A stretch of 64,000 nucleotides of DNA from Catellatospora vulcania (GTDB taxonomy: Bacteria > Actinomycetota > Actinomycetes > Mycobacteriales > Micromonosporaceae). Within the stretch, counting starts at the first letter, position 1, and each line of letters starts with the position of its first letter. Below the pieces are notes generated by a model. The model was not told where the DNA came from, ran no database searches, and saw only the letters and a list, made by a program, of their open reading frames with translations. Below are positions 34,956 to 45,045 of this stretch, piece by piece. The stretch is taken from positions 186,001 through 250,000 of the forward strand of contig NZ_WARX01000014.1 in the NCBI RefSeq assembly GCF_009720385.1, in the 5' to 3' direction. The position numbers and the translations under genes were made by a program.

Positions 34956-36488
34956 GTGAGTCGGAGTCGGGCGATGGTGGCGGGCGTGGTCTCGGCCGCG
35001 GTGGCGGTCGGGCTGGGCGAGCTGGTCGCCGTGTGGACGGGACCGCGCAGCGCGCCGCTGATCGCGGTCGGCGGCGCGGTGATCGACCTGGTGCCGGAGC
35101 CGGTCAAGGCCGCGGCGATCAGCGTCTTCGGGGTGTACGACAAGGTCGCCCTGCTGGTCGGCACGTCGCTGCTGCTGGCGGTGTTCGCCGCGCTGGTGGG
35201 CCTGGCCGCGCGGCGGGACTTCCGCTGGGGCGTGGCCGGGATCGGGCTGTTCGGCCTGATCGGGGCGGTGGCGGCGCTGACCCGTCCGGACGCCGGAGCC
35301 TTCGCGTTCCTGCCGGCCGCGCTCGGCGCGGCCGCCGCGGTGGGCGTGCTGCACCTGCTGCTGGGGGTGGCCGACCGCGTGGCGGCGCTGCCCGACAGCC
35401 CGGCCACCGAGGCCTCCCGCGCGGCGGGGCGGCGGCGGTTCCTGCGGCTGAGCGCGGCCGGGGTCGGCGCGGCGCTGGTCGCCGGATACGTCGGGCGTGC
35501 GCTGGCGTCCCGCAAGGACGTGGAGCAGGCCCGAGCCGGGATCAAGCTGCCGCCGCCGGCGACGCCCGCGCCCGCGCTGCCGGGCACGGTCGATCCGGAG
35601 GTGGCGGGCCTGTCCGATTACGTGACCCCGAACGGCGACTTCTACCGCATTGACACGGCGCTGATCGTGCCGCAGGTCGATCCGGCCGGCTGGCAGTTGC
35701 GTATCCACGGCCGGGTGGCCCGGCCGATCACGCTGACCTACGAGCAGTTGCTGGCCCGCCCCATGATCGAGCGGTACGTGACGCTGGCCTGCGTCTCCAA
35801 CGAGGTCGGCGGCGACCTGATCGGCAACGCCCGCTGGCTCGGCGTGCCGCTGAAGGACCTGCTCGACGAGGCCGGCCCGCTGGACGGCGCGGACCAGGTG
35901 GTCAGCCGGTCGGTGGACGGCTGGAACTGCGGCACGCCGACCGCGGCGCTGCGCGACGGCCGGGACGCGATGCTGGCGGTGGGCATGAACGGCGAGCCGT
36001 TGCCGGTCGAGCACGGCTTCCCGGTGCGGATGGTGGTGCCCGGCCTCTACGGCTACGTCAGCGCCACCAAGTGGGTCACCGAGCTGGAGCTGAGCTCCTT
36101 CGCCGACTTCGACGCGTACTGGGTGCGCCGGGGCTGGTCCGCGCAGGGCCCGATCAAGACCGAGTCCCGGATCGACACCCCGCGCGAGGGCGGCACGGTC
36201 ACCGCGGGCACGGTGACCGTGGCCGGCGTCGCGTGGGCCCAGCACCGCGGGGTCACCGCGGTGGAGGTGCGCGTCGACGACGGCCCGTGGCAGCCCGCGG
36301 ACCTGGCCGGCACCGTCTCACCGGACACCTGGCGGCAGTGGACGTTCCGCTGGGACGCCGCGCCGGGCGAGCACACGCTCGCCGTGCGCGCGGCGGACAC
36401 CAGTGGTCAGGTGCAGACGGAGGACCGTGCCGATCCCGCCCCGGACGGGGCGACCGGCTGGCACACGATCAGCGTGCAGGTGCGCTGA
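34956..36488 (+). CDS. Membrane-bound molybdopterin-dependent oxidoreductase (sulfite oxidase fold)
   Basis: A 510-aa protein. Four to five membrane helices fill residues 1-175, with a basic RRRFLRLSAAGVG segment starting the last. The sulfite-oxidase-like molybdenum domain follows (about 210-390): QLRIHGRVARPITLTYEQL, the Mo-ligand cysteine in LACVSNEVGG (about residue 279), and VVPGLYGYVSATKWVTEL. A C-terminal Mo-co dimerisation domain (about 400-510) has VAGVAWAQHRGVTAVEVRVD and WTFRWDAAPGEH. Electron partner and substrate are unknown. The start is uncertain: in-frame alternatives are 34914, 34917 and 34953. The 3' end overlaps convergent whiB3 by 20 bases. Confidence 0.88.
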   Translation: MSRSRAMVAGVVSAAVAVGLGELVAVWTGPRSAPLIAVGGAVIDLVPEPVKAAAISVFGVYDKVALLVGTSLLLAVFAALVGLAARRDFRWGVAGIGLFGLIGAVAALTRPDAGAFAFLPAALGAAAAVGVLHLLLGVADRVAALPDSPATEASRAAGRRRFLRLSAAGVGAALVAGYVGRALASRKDVEQARAGIKLPPPATPAPALPGTVDPEVAGLSDYVTPNGDFYRIDTALIVPQVDPAGWQLRIHGRVARPITLTYEQLLARPMIERYVTLACVSNEVGGDLIGNARWLGVPLKDLLDEAGPLDGADQVVSRSVDGWNCGTPTAALRDGRDAMLAVGMNGEPLPVEHGFPVRMVVPGLYGYVSATKWVTELELSSFADFDAYWVRRGWSAQGPIKTESRIDTPREGGTVTAGTVTVAGVAWAQHRGVTAVEVRVDDGPWQPADLAGTVSPDTWRQWTFRWDAAPGEHTLAVRAADTSGQVQTEDRADPAPDGATGWHTISVQVR

Positions 36489-36840
36489 CGTCCTCGTCCT
36501 CGGAGAGGCGAGCCTCGAGCCGCTGCACGTCGACGCGGTCGCCGCGCCGGTCGGCGCATTCACGCCAGCCCAGCTGTAACAGCTGGTGCCGCTCGTGCTC
36601 GGTGAACCCGCCCCATACGCCGTATGGCTCGCGGGTGGTAAGCGCATGCGCGGCGCATTCGGATCGCACCGGGCAGCGGCCGCATACCTGTTTCGCCGCG
36701 TTCTCGCGACGGCCCCTAGATGAGCCTCTTTCACCATCGGGGTGGAAGAACTGCAGGCTGTCACGGCCTTTGCACGCGCCGTGATGCTGCCAGTCCCAAA
36801 CGTCGGCTATCGGACCGGGAAGTCTGCGGAAGTGAGCCAT
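36469..36840 (-). CDS. whiB3: WhiB-family iron-sulfur regulator, WhiB3-like
   Basis: A 123-aa Wbl protein with the four iron-sulfur ligands C23, C53, C56 and C62 (CxxCxxxxxC), then the GVWGG turn and a basic tail. The N-terminus LPGPIADVWDWQHHGACKG and FFHPDGERGSSR are closest in my memory to mycobacterial WhiB3. The location supports this: M. tuberculosis whiB3 is also beside groES-groEL1 and upstream of guaB2. AGGAGG precedes the ATG by 4 bases. It is divergent from the bldM-like gene. Confidence 0.9.
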   Translation of the reverse strand: MAHFRRLPGPIADVWDWQHHGACKGRDSLQFFHPDGERGSSRGRRENAAKQVCGRCPVRSECAAHALTTREPYGVWGGFTEHERHQLLQLGWRECADRRGDRVDVQRLEARLSEDEDVSAPAR

Positions 36841-36862
36841 CTGACCTCCTAGGGGATGGGAG

Positions 36863-36876
36863 GCTTGAGTTCAAGC
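36863..36876. promoter_or_regulatory. Perfect palindrome upstream of whiB3
   Basis: gcttga-gt-tcaagc, 22 bases before the whiB3 start in the divergent whiB3/bldM-like region. A possible operator; no known regulator can be assigned from the sequence. Confidence 0.35.
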
Positions 36877-37040
36877 GAAGAGATTTAGGCAACGTCAGCA
36901 CGTTACTCCGCGTACGTCCACTTGTCGCCATCCAGTGGATGATCAGGTAGTGCTGGACCGAGATTTCGACGGAATCCCCGGAAAGTGCGTAATGATCTGG
37001 GTGTCTCGTGGTCTTCTTCGCAGGAGAGAGGGGGATCACC

Positions 37041-37841
37041 GTGCAGACCGTTCTCGTATGCGTCCGCACCGCCGCGGCGGCCGCGACCATCGCCTCATGT
37101 GCCGACCGGTTGGGGGTGGCCGCGGGAGTACGTACCGTGACCAGTGCCGCCGAGGCGATAGCGCAGCTTGCCGCGTTCCCGGCCGGGATCGTGCTGGCCG
37201 ACACCGCGCTCACCCGGCCCGACACCGTGGGTTTCACCCGAAAGGTGATGACCGCGGTGCCGCACGCCCAGCTGGTGCTGTTCGGCCCGGAGGAGCCTGC
37301 CGCCGCGCAGGCCGCCATCCGGGCCGGGGCCAGAGGGCTGATCGGCGGGACCGACCCTGATCCGGTGAGCACCGCCGCCAAGGCGCTGCTGCTGGTCAGC
37401 CGACCCGCCACGCGTACCGCCGACGCCATCCGCCCCGCGGTCAGCGGGGTGATGGCCGGGGCCTCCCGCGCGCCCGCCCCCGGCGTCCACGGACCTGGCC
37501 GGGCCATGCCTCCCGCGGGTCCGGGCATGTCGGTGCCGTACGCCAACCGCGGTCCGGGCACGGTGTCGTCCGCGGTCGTGCCCGCCCAGCGCGGCGACCT
37601 GCCGGGGGAGGCTCCGCCCGGTGGCGCGGTGCGCCCGGCCCGCTCGGTCACCCTGACCGAGCGGGAACTCCAGGTGCTCCGCGGGATGGCCGACGGCCAG
37701 AGCAACGCCGAGATCGGCCGCGACCTGTTCGTCTCCGAGGACACCGTGAAGACCCACGCCCGGCGGCTGTTCCGCAAGCTCGGCGCGCGGGACCGGGCCC
37801 ATGCGGTCGCCGCGGGCTTCCGCGCCGGCCTGGTCTTCTGA
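37041..37841 (+). CDS. BldM-like LuxR-type regulator with degenerate receiver domain
   Basis: A 266-aa protein starting at GTG 37041 after GGGGGATCACC. The C-terminal LuxR helix-turn-helix (about 200-266; LTERELQVLRGMADGQSNAE, IGRDLFVSEDTVKTHARRLF) is very close to Streptomyces BldM. The N-terminal receiver-like domain (1-115) keeps an aspartate at 54 (VLADTAL) but lacks the acidic pair (LVCVRTAAA) and the conserved lysine. A Gly/Pro/Ala-rich linker of about 70 residues joins the two. Position between whiB3 and guaB matches bldM in Streptomyces. It is probably a phosphorylation-independent developmental regulator; this is inference. Confidence 0.85.
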   Translation: MQTVLVCVRTAAAAATIASCADRLGVAAGVRTVTSAAEAIAQLAAFPAGIVLADTALTRPDTVGFTRKVMTAVPHAQLVLFGPEEPAAAQAAIRAGARGLIGGTDPDPVSTAAKALLLVSRPATRTADAIRPAVSGVMAGASRAPAPGVHGPGRAMPPAGPGMSVPYANRGPGTVSSAVVPAQRGDLPGEAPPGGAVRPARSVTLTERELQVLRGMADGQSNAEIGRDLFVSEDTVKTHARRLFRKLGARDRAHAVAAGFRAGLVF

Positions 37842-37864
37842 CCCTCCCGCGCTGAACAAGCAAC

Positions 37865-37896
37865 GAGGCCGCACCCGGTGATCCGGGTGCGGCCTC
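37865..37896. terminator. Bidirectional hairpin between bldM-like gene and DUF5319 gene
   Basis: Perfect 14-bp stem gaggccgcacccgg (37865-37878) with complement 37883-37896, loop of 4, between convergent genes. Confidence 0.88.
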
Positions 37897-37912
37897 GGGC
37901 ACGTGTGGTGGG

Positions 37913-38293
37913 CTACTCCTCGACCATGTCGTCCACCGCGTCGGCGTAGCCGCGGGCGTACTCCCAGGTCACGTAGTGGTCCGGGTCGGGGTCGTAGGCG
38001 GGCTCGTGCACCCGCGGGCGGCCGGAGTCGAGCAGGTGGCGCAGGTTGCCCCGGAGCAGGTCCCAGTCGAAGTAGTGCGGCTCCCGGCAGTCCTCGCAGT
38101 CGACCACCAGGCCGCGGATGCCCTTGGGTGAGAGCAGCACCTGGTAGACCTCGAGCTCGGCGAGGTCGGCGAGCAGGTCGGCGCGCTCCTGGGTCGAGAG
38201 CTCGCCGTACGCGTCGCCCTCGGGGTCGTCCAGGCCGGCCGTGGGGTCGGTCGGGTCCCCGTGGAAGGGATCAATGGGCTCGTCGTGCTGCAC
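37913..38293 (-). CDS. DUF5319 family protein
   Basis: A 126-aa acidic cytoplasmic protein of unknown function, starting at a GTG. It has an HDEPIDPFHGDPTDP start, a helical middle (LSTQERADLLADLAELEVYQ) and VVDCEDCREPHYFDWDLL, whose CxxC may bind metal. It ends in an acidic stretch. The mycobacterial homologue (Rv3412) also lies next to guaB2, so the linkage to the guanine genes is conserved. It is divergent from guaB. Confidence 0.85.
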   Translation of the reverse strand: MQHDEPIDPFHGDPTDPTAGLDDPEGDAYGELSTQERADLLADLAELEVYQVLLSPKGIRGLVVDCEDCREPHYFDWDLLRGNLRHLLDSGRPRVHEPAYDPDPDHYVTWEYARGYADAVDDMVEE

Positions 38294-38334
38294 CCCTTCA
38301 CGTTAGACCCCTGAGCGCGGCAGCGGGGGCATGA

Positions 38335-40026
<1,692 letters not shown>

Positions 40027-40065
40027 CGTCTGCGAAGCTGAAGAGAACCGCGGAGAGGATCCACT

Positions 40066-41199
40066 GTGCGTGACATCGTCGAGATCGGCATGGGGAAGAC
40101 CGCCCAGCGCGGCTACCACCTGGATGACATCGCGATCGTGCCGAGCCGACGTACCCGCGATGTGGACGACGTCTCGACGAACTGGCAGCTGGACGCGTAC
40201 AAGTTCGGCATCCCGTGCGTGGCGCACCCGTCCGACGCGATCATGAGCCCGGCCAGCGCGGTCGCGCTGGGCCGGCTCGGCGGGCTGGGCGTGCTCAACG
40301 TCGAGGGCCTGTGGACCCGGTACGAGGACCCGCGCAAGCAGCTCGAAGCGCTGGCCGAGGCCGGCGAGGAGGAGAACCTGACCGCCCGGCTGCAGCAGCT
40401 CTACGCCGCCGAGCCGATCAAGCCGGAGCTGATCGCGGAGCGGGTGCGCGAGATGCGCGCACTGGCGGGCGACGGCAACGTCACCGTGGCGGTGCGGGTG
40501 TCCCCGCAGCACACCCTGGCGCTGGCCCCGGTCATCCTCGACTCCGGGGTGGACCTGCTGGTCATCCAGGGCACCCTGGTGTCGGCGGAGCACGTCTCCA
40601 CGGTGGACGAGCCGCTGAACCTCAAGGAGTTCATCGCCGACCTGGACCTGCCGGTCATCGTCGGCGGCTGCACCAACTACCAGACGGCGCTGCACCTGAT
40701 GCGCACCGGTGCGGCGGGCGTCATCGTCGGCATCGGCGCGGACCACCTGACCACCACGGACACCGTGCTCGGCATCCGGGTGCCGATGGCCAGCGCGATC
40801 GCCGACGCGGCCGCGGCCCGCCGCGACTACCTGGACGAGACCGGCGGCCGGTACGTGCACCTGATCGCCGACGGCGACCTGCACACCTCCGGCGACATCG
40901 CCAAGGCGCTGGGCTGCGGCGCGGACGCGGTCATGCTCGGCGCTCCGCTGTCACTTGCCGAGGACATGCCCGGCAACGGCCTGTGGTGGCACCCGTCGGC
41001 CAGCCACCCGAAGCTGCCGCGCGGCTCGATCGGGCTGACCCCGGAGCCGCTGGGCTCGCTGGAGCAGCTGCTCTACGGCCCGGCCACCGACCCCGACGGC
41101 CTGCTGAACCTGTTCGGCGGCCTCAAGCGGGCCATGGCCAAGTGCGGCTACCGCGACCTGAAGGAGTTCCAGAAGGTCGGCCTGCTGCTCGACAACTGA
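40066..41199 (+). CDS. guaB3: GuaB3 family IMP dehydrogenase-like protein
   Basis: A 377-aa IMP-dehydrogenase-like TIM barrel without CBS domains, from a GTG with GAGAGGAT upstream. It closely follows the actinobacterial GuaB3 pattern (DDIAIVPSRRTRDVDDVSTNW, LGGLGVLNVEGLW, TSGDIAKALGCGADAVMLG). At the position of the catalytic loop GPGxxCTTR it reads GIGADHLTTTD (about 222-232), so the cysteine and arginine are absent. Mycobacterial GuaB3 shares this, so an active dehydrogenase is doubtful; the role is unknown. It is co-transcribed with guaB. Confidence 0.92.
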   Translation: MRDIVEIGMGKTAQRGYHLDDIAIVPSRRTRDVDDVSTNWQLDAYKFGIPCVAHPSDAIMSPASAVALGRLGGLGVLNVEGLWTRYEDPRKQLEALAEAGEEENLTARLQQLYAAEPIKPELIAERVREMRALAGDGNVTVAVRVSPQHTLALAPVILDSGVDLLVIQGTLVSAEHVSTVDEPLNLKEFIADLDLPVIVGGCTNYQTALHLMRTGAAGVIVGIGADHLTTTDTVLGIRVPMASAIADAAAARRDYLDETGGRYVHLIADGDLHTSGDIAKALGCGADAVMLGAPLSLAEDMPGNGLWWHPSASHPKLPRGSIGLTPEPLGSLEQLLYGPATDPDGLLNLFGGLKRAMAKCGYRDLKEFQKVGLLLDN

Positions 41200-41220
41200 G
41201 CGCAGAGGAACGTCAGCGAA

Positions 41221-41254
41221 GCCCCGTCGCGCTGCCTGCGCAGCCCGGCGGGGC
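41221..41254 (+). terminator. Terminator of guaB-guaB3
   Basis: Imperfect stem gccccgtcgcgctgc / gcagcccggcggggc at 41221-41254 followed by ttt. Confidence 0.7.
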
Positions 41255-41341
41255 TTTGTGCGGTAACGCGCCGGATGGCCCCGAGTGGACGTGCGGCGTA
41301 GTCGGCTGCGGTTAGGGTGGGGCTCTAAGGCGGGAGGTCGC

Positions 41342-42775
41342 ATGGTCAGGCGTACGTGGGTCGTGGTGGCGGCGGTGACGGCCGCGCTGCTGGGCGGATG
41401 CTCGGGCGCCACCCGGCCCCTGTTCAGCGGTGCGGGCGCGCAGGACTTCCCCGACCCGGTCGCCATGCCCGTCGACCTGGCCGGCGCGGGTGATCCGTAC
41501 TTCCCCGGCTACGGCAACGGCGGGTACGACGTCTCCGCGTACGACCTGAAGATCAAGTATGACCCGGCGACCGACAAGCTGGCGGGCGTCGCCACGGTGA
41601 CCGCCACCGCCACCACCGACCTGTCGAAGTTCCACTTCGACCTGCACGGCCTGGTCGTCGACAAGATCACTGTCGAAGGCGTGGCGGCCGCCTCGACCCG
41701 GCAGGGCGACGAGCTGATCATCACCCCGGCCGTCCCGCTCGCGTCCGGCAAGCAGTTCGTCACCGTGGTCACCTACGGCGGCGTGCCCAAGGCGATCACC
41801 GCCCCCGACCTGGGCATCACCGGCTTCCTCACCACCGCCGACGGGGCGTTCACGCTCGGCGAGCCCGAGTCGGCGACCACCTGGTTCCCGGTCAACGACC
41901 ACCCCAGGGACAAGGCGCTGTACGCCATCGAGCTGACCGTGCCCGGTGACCTCGACGCCATCAGCAACGGCCTGCTCGACGGCAAGTCCACCGCGAACGG
42001 CTGGACCAGCTGGCGCTGGCGCGTCACCTCGCCGATGGCCCCCTACCTGGCCACCTTCGTGATCGGCGACTACCGCACGGTCGAGGGCGTGCACAAGGGA
42101 AAGCCGGTGCTGACCGCGGTCGCCGAGTCGCTGCCCAAGGGCAACATCGACGAGGCCATGGCGCAGACCACCGACATCACCGACTTCCTGGAGCAGTACT
42201 TCGGGCCGTACCCCTTCGACGCCTACGGCGGCATCGTCATCGATGATGAGCGGGTGCGCTATGCGCTGGAGACGCAGACCCGGCCGGTCTACTCCAACGC
42301 CTTCTGGAGCCGCGGGCAGAACACCGTCGTGGTCGCCCACGAGCTGGCCCACCAGTGGTTCGGCGACAGCGTCTCGGTGGACCGCTGGGAGCACATCTGG
42401 CTCAACGAGGGCTTCGCCACGTACGCCCAGTGGATGTGGGGCGAGAAGATCGGCGTCTCCACCATCCAGGAGGAGTTCGACTCCCGCTACGACGACCCCG
42501 GCAGCCGGATCTGGGACATCGCGCCCGGCTCGCCCGGCGCCGACAACATCTTCTCCGGCAGTGTCTACGACCGCGGCGGGATGACCCTGCACGCGCTGCG
42601 CAAGCTCGTCGGCGACGACAAGTTCTTCGAGATCCTGAAGACCTGGGCCGCCGAGCAGCGCGACGGCAACGCCAACACCGCCGAGTTCATCACCCTCGCC
42701 GAGCGCATAAGCGGCCAGAACCTCACCGACTTCTTCCAGAAGTGGCTCTTCGAAACCGGCCGCCCCGCCCAGTGA
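41342..42775 (+). CDS. M1-family aminopeptidase, lipoprotein
   Basis: A 477-aa extracytoplasmic zinc peptidase. The lipoprotein signal is VRRTWVVVAAVTAALLGGC with the lipid cysteine in LLGGC; GGGAGG precedes the ATG. A beta-rich N-terminal domain (about 45-225) is followed by the peptidase domain, with the zinc motif HELAHQW (His333, Glu334, His337) and the third ligand in WLNEGFATY. The usual aminopeptidase GxMEN motif is not obvious; the equivalent region reads YGGIVIDDERVRYALETQT, in which LETQT could be a variant. It is shorter than classic M1 enzymes because the C-terminal helical domain is lacking. Confidence 0.9.
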   Translation: MVRRTWVVVAAVTAALLGGCSGATRPLFSGAGAQDFPDPVAMPVDLAGAGDPYFPGYGNGGYDVSAYDLKIKYDPATDKLAGVATVTATATTDLSKFHFDLHGLVVDKITVEGVAAASTRQGDELIITPAVPLASGKQFVTVVTYGGVPKAITAPDLGITGFLTTADGAFTLGEPESATTWFPVNDHPRDKALYAIELTVPGDLDAISNGLLDGKSTANGWTSWRWRVTSPMAPYLATFVIGDYRTVEGVHKGKPVLTAVAESLPKGNIDEAMAQTTDITDFLEQYFGPYPFDAYGGIVIDDERVRYALETQTRPVYSNAFWSRGQNTVVVAHELAHQWFGDSVSVDRWEHIWLNEGFATYAQWMWGEKIGVSTIQEEFDSRYDDPGSRIWDIAPGSPGADNIFSGSVYDRGGMTLHALRKLVGDDKFFEILKTWAAEQRDGNANTAEFITLAERISGQNLTDFFQKWLFETGRPAQ

Positions 42776-42806
42776 CACCCCGCCGTTTCACCGTCGCGCC
42801 GCGACA

Positions 42807-42869
42807 AGATCGCTGTTTCGTGTCAAAACCTCAGGTCTGACCCCAGGTTCCGACACGAAACAGCGATCA
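42807..42869. repeat. Dispersed palindrome family C, copy 2
   Basis: Perfect 17-bp arms gatcgctgtttcgtgtc (42808-42824) and complement (42852-42868), with further inner pairing aacct/aggtt. It shares the outer sequence with the element at 17385-17449. It lies between two genes on the plus strand. Confidence 0.8.
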
Positions 42870-42932
42870 TGCGTGGAAGCGGCGCGGCGGACGGGTCTTC
42901 CGGTTAGTTAACTGGCCGGTAATAATCTCGGC

Positions 42933-44576
42933 ATGCGGTACGACGTGGTGGTGATCGGTTCCGGGTTCGGTGGGAGTGTGGCGGCGCTGCGGCTGGCCGA
43001 GAAGGGTTACTCGGTGGCCGTGCTGGAGGCGGGGCGGCGCTTCGCGGACGCCGACTTCCCGAAGACGAGCTGGCGGCTGCGGCGGTTCCTGTGGGCACCG
43101 GCGCTGGGCTGCTACGGCATCCAGCGCATCACCCTGCTGAGGCCGGACAAGGGCCACGACGGCGCTGGCGTGCTGGTGCTGTCCGGCGCGGGCGTCGGCG
43201 GCGGCTCGCTGGTGTACGCCAACACGCTGTACCGCCCGCTGGACGCGTTCTACAACGACCCGCAGTGGCGTGACATCACCGACTGGAAGACCGAACTGGC
43301 CCCGCACTACGACACCGCGGAGCGGATGCTCGGCGTGACCGTCTATGACCGCACCACGCCTGCCGACGAGGCGATGCGCAAGGTCGCGGAGCGGATGGGC
43401 GTCGGCGACACGTTCCATCCCACCCCCGTCGGGGTCTTCCTCGGTATGCCGGGCCAGTCCGTGCCGGACCCGTACTTCGACGGCAAGGGCCCGGAGCGCG
43501 CGGGCTGCCTGCACTGCGGCGAGTGCATGACCGGCTGCCGCCACAACGCGAAGAACACCCTGGTCAAGAACTACCTGTGGCTGGCCGAGCAGGCCGGGGC
43601 GCAGATCTTCCCGATGTCGACGGTCACCGCCGTGAAGCCGGTCGACGGCGGCGGCTACCGGGTCGAGCTGGCTCGAACCGGGACGCGGTTCGGGCGCAGG
43701 CGGCGGGCGGCCGGCGGCGGGGTGATCGAGGCCGGGCAGGTGGTGTTCGCGGCGGGCGCGCTGGGCACGCAGCGGCTGCTGCACGGCATGAAGGCCGCAG
43801 GCGTCCTGCCGGGGCTGTCGGACCGGCTGGGGGCGCTGACCCGGACCAACTCCGAGTCGCTGGTCGGCGCGACGGTGCTGCCGGGGCAGGCCCGCAAGCA
43901 GGGGCTCAAGTACACCGAGGGCGTGGCGATCACGAGTTCGTTCCACCCGGACGAGCGGACCCACATCGAGCCGGTGCGCTACGGCAAGGGCTCGAACTCG
44001 ATGGGCCTGCTGCAGTCGGCGCTGACCGACGGCGGGCCGGGTCGCGGGCGGCGCTGGGCTGCGGCGATGTTCCGGTGGCCGTTCGCTTACCTGCGGGCCA
44101 TGTCGGTGCGCGACTGGTCCAACCGCACCATCATCGCGCTGGTCATGCAGTCGGCGGACAACTCGCTGACGGTGCGGCTGCGGCGCGGCGGGCTGCGCTC
44201 GACGCAGGGCCACGGCGCGCCGAACCCGACCTGGATCCCGGCGGGCAACGAGGCGGTGCGCCTGCTGGCCGAGGAGATCGGCGGGCTGCCGGGCGGGGCG
44301 CTGCCGGAGGTGCTCGACATCCCGCTGACCGCGCACATCCTCGGCGGGGCCGTCATCGGGGCGGACGCCGAATATGGCGTCGTGGACCCGTACCAGCGCG
44401 TCTTCGGGCATCCGGGGCTGCACGTCGCCGACGGGGCGGCGGTCGCCGCGAACCTGGGCGTGAACCCGTCGCTGACCATCACCGCGCAGGCCGAGCGGGC
44501 CTTCGCGGCGTGGCCGGTGAAGGGGGAGCCGGATCGACGGCCGCCGCTGGGCGAGCCGTACCGGAAAATCACCTGA
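42933..44576 (+). CDS. GMC-type FAD oxidoreductase, cholesterol-oxidase-like
   Basis: A 547-aa flavoprotein. The FAD-binding start is VVVIGSGFGGSVAALRLAEKG. The GMC pattern continues with VLSGAGVGGGSLVYANTLYR, and the late HILGGAVIG and LHVADGAAVAANLGVNPSLTI close the active site. A cysteine-rich patch GCLHCGECMTGCRHNAKN (about residues 190-207) is typical of the ChoD/cholesterol-oxidase branch. In M. tuberculosis choD is also just downstream of guaB3, so this is probably its orthologue. True substrate is unproven. No signal peptide is seen. Confidence 0.88.
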   Translation: MRYDVVVIGSGFGGSVAALRLAEKGYSVAVLEAGRRFADADFPKTSWRLRRFLWAPALGCYGIQRITLLRPDKGHDGAGVLVLSGAGVGGGSLVYANTLYRPLDAFYNDPQWRDITDWKTELAPHYDTAERMLGVTVYDRTTPADEAMRKVAERMGVGDTFHPTPVGVFLGMPGQSVPDPYFDGKGPERAGCLHCGECMTGCRHNAKNTLVKNYLWLAEQAGAQIFPMSTVTAVKPVDGGGYRVELARTGTRFGRRRRAAGGGVIEAGQVVFAAGALGTQRLLHGMKAAGVLPGLSDRLGALTRTNSESLVGATVLPGQARKQGLKYTEGVAITSSFHPDERTHIEPVRYGKGSNSMGLLQSALTDGGPGRGRRWAAAMFRWPFAYLRAMSVRDWSNRTIIALVMQSADNSLTVRLRRGGLRSTQGHGAPNPTWIPAGNEAVRLLAEEIGGLPGGALPEVLDIPLTAHILGGAVIGADAEYGVVDPYQRVFGHPGLHVADGAAVAANLGVNPSLTITAQAERAFAAWPVKGEPDRRPPLGEPYRKIT

Positions 44577-44592
44577 GCGTGACCTGAACGCG

Positions 44593-45045
44593 ATGCGGGC
44601 ACCGCACCCTGACCGGGTGGACGAGACCGTGCGCACGGCCCGGGGCGGGCGCGCCGACGTGGTGTACGTGCTGCTGCTGGTGCAGGTCGGCGCGGGGCTG
44701 CTGGCGATGCTGGGCGAGCTGCTGTTCATGGGCGGCAACCCGCTCTACGCGCTCGCGCCGGTGACGAAGGCGGCGGTGACGCTGGTGTTCGCGGCGCTGG
44801 TGGTACGCGGACGGCGTGGCGCGCTGATCGCCGTGGTGGCACTGCAGCTGCTGACGCTGACCGGGTTCGCGCTGAGCGTAGTCGCCGGGGCACTGCCGCA
44901 ACTGGACTTCACGCCGACGCTGACGGGGCTGCTCACCGGGCTGGTGCTACCGGTCGCGGTGACCGTGACCTGCGTACGCCTGCTGATCGAGCCCGAACCG
45001 GAACCGGCCGCACCGGCCCTGCCGCCCGTGGGGGTGGTCCGGTGA
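44593..45045 (+). CDS. Small four-helix membrane protein
   Basis: A 150-aa integral membrane protein I do not recognise. Four hydrophobic segments are clear, about 24-45, 54-70, 77-98 and 105-127 (for example VVYVLLLVQVGAGLLAMLGE). The C-terminus is a Pro/Glu tail (EPEPEPAAPALPP). The start is uncertain: the ATG at 44593 has no clear binding site, and an in-frame GTG at 44617 (VDETVRTARGG) is an alternative. Its stop overlaps the start of the next membrane protein by 4 bases (GTGA), so the two probably act together. Confidence 0.75.
   Translation: MRAPHPDRVDETVRTARGGRADVVYVLLLVQVGAGLLAMLGELLFMGGNPLYALAPVTKAAVTLVFAALVVRGRRGALIAVVALQLLTLTGFALSVVAGALPQLDFTPTLTGLLTGLVLPVAVTVTCVRLLIEPEPEPAAPALPPVGVVR

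Noticed and set aside
36841-37040. Named BldM or WhiB3 binding site in the whiB3/bldM-like divergent region
   Set aside because: The gcttgagttcaagc palindrome is real, but I cannot match it reliably to a known consensus.
40066-41199. Second active IMP dehydrogenase
   Set aside because: The catalytic cysteine loop is replaced by GADHLTTTD; named GuaB3 without claiming activity. The same loss is, to my memory, general in mycobacterial GuaB3, so it is not reported as a finding.
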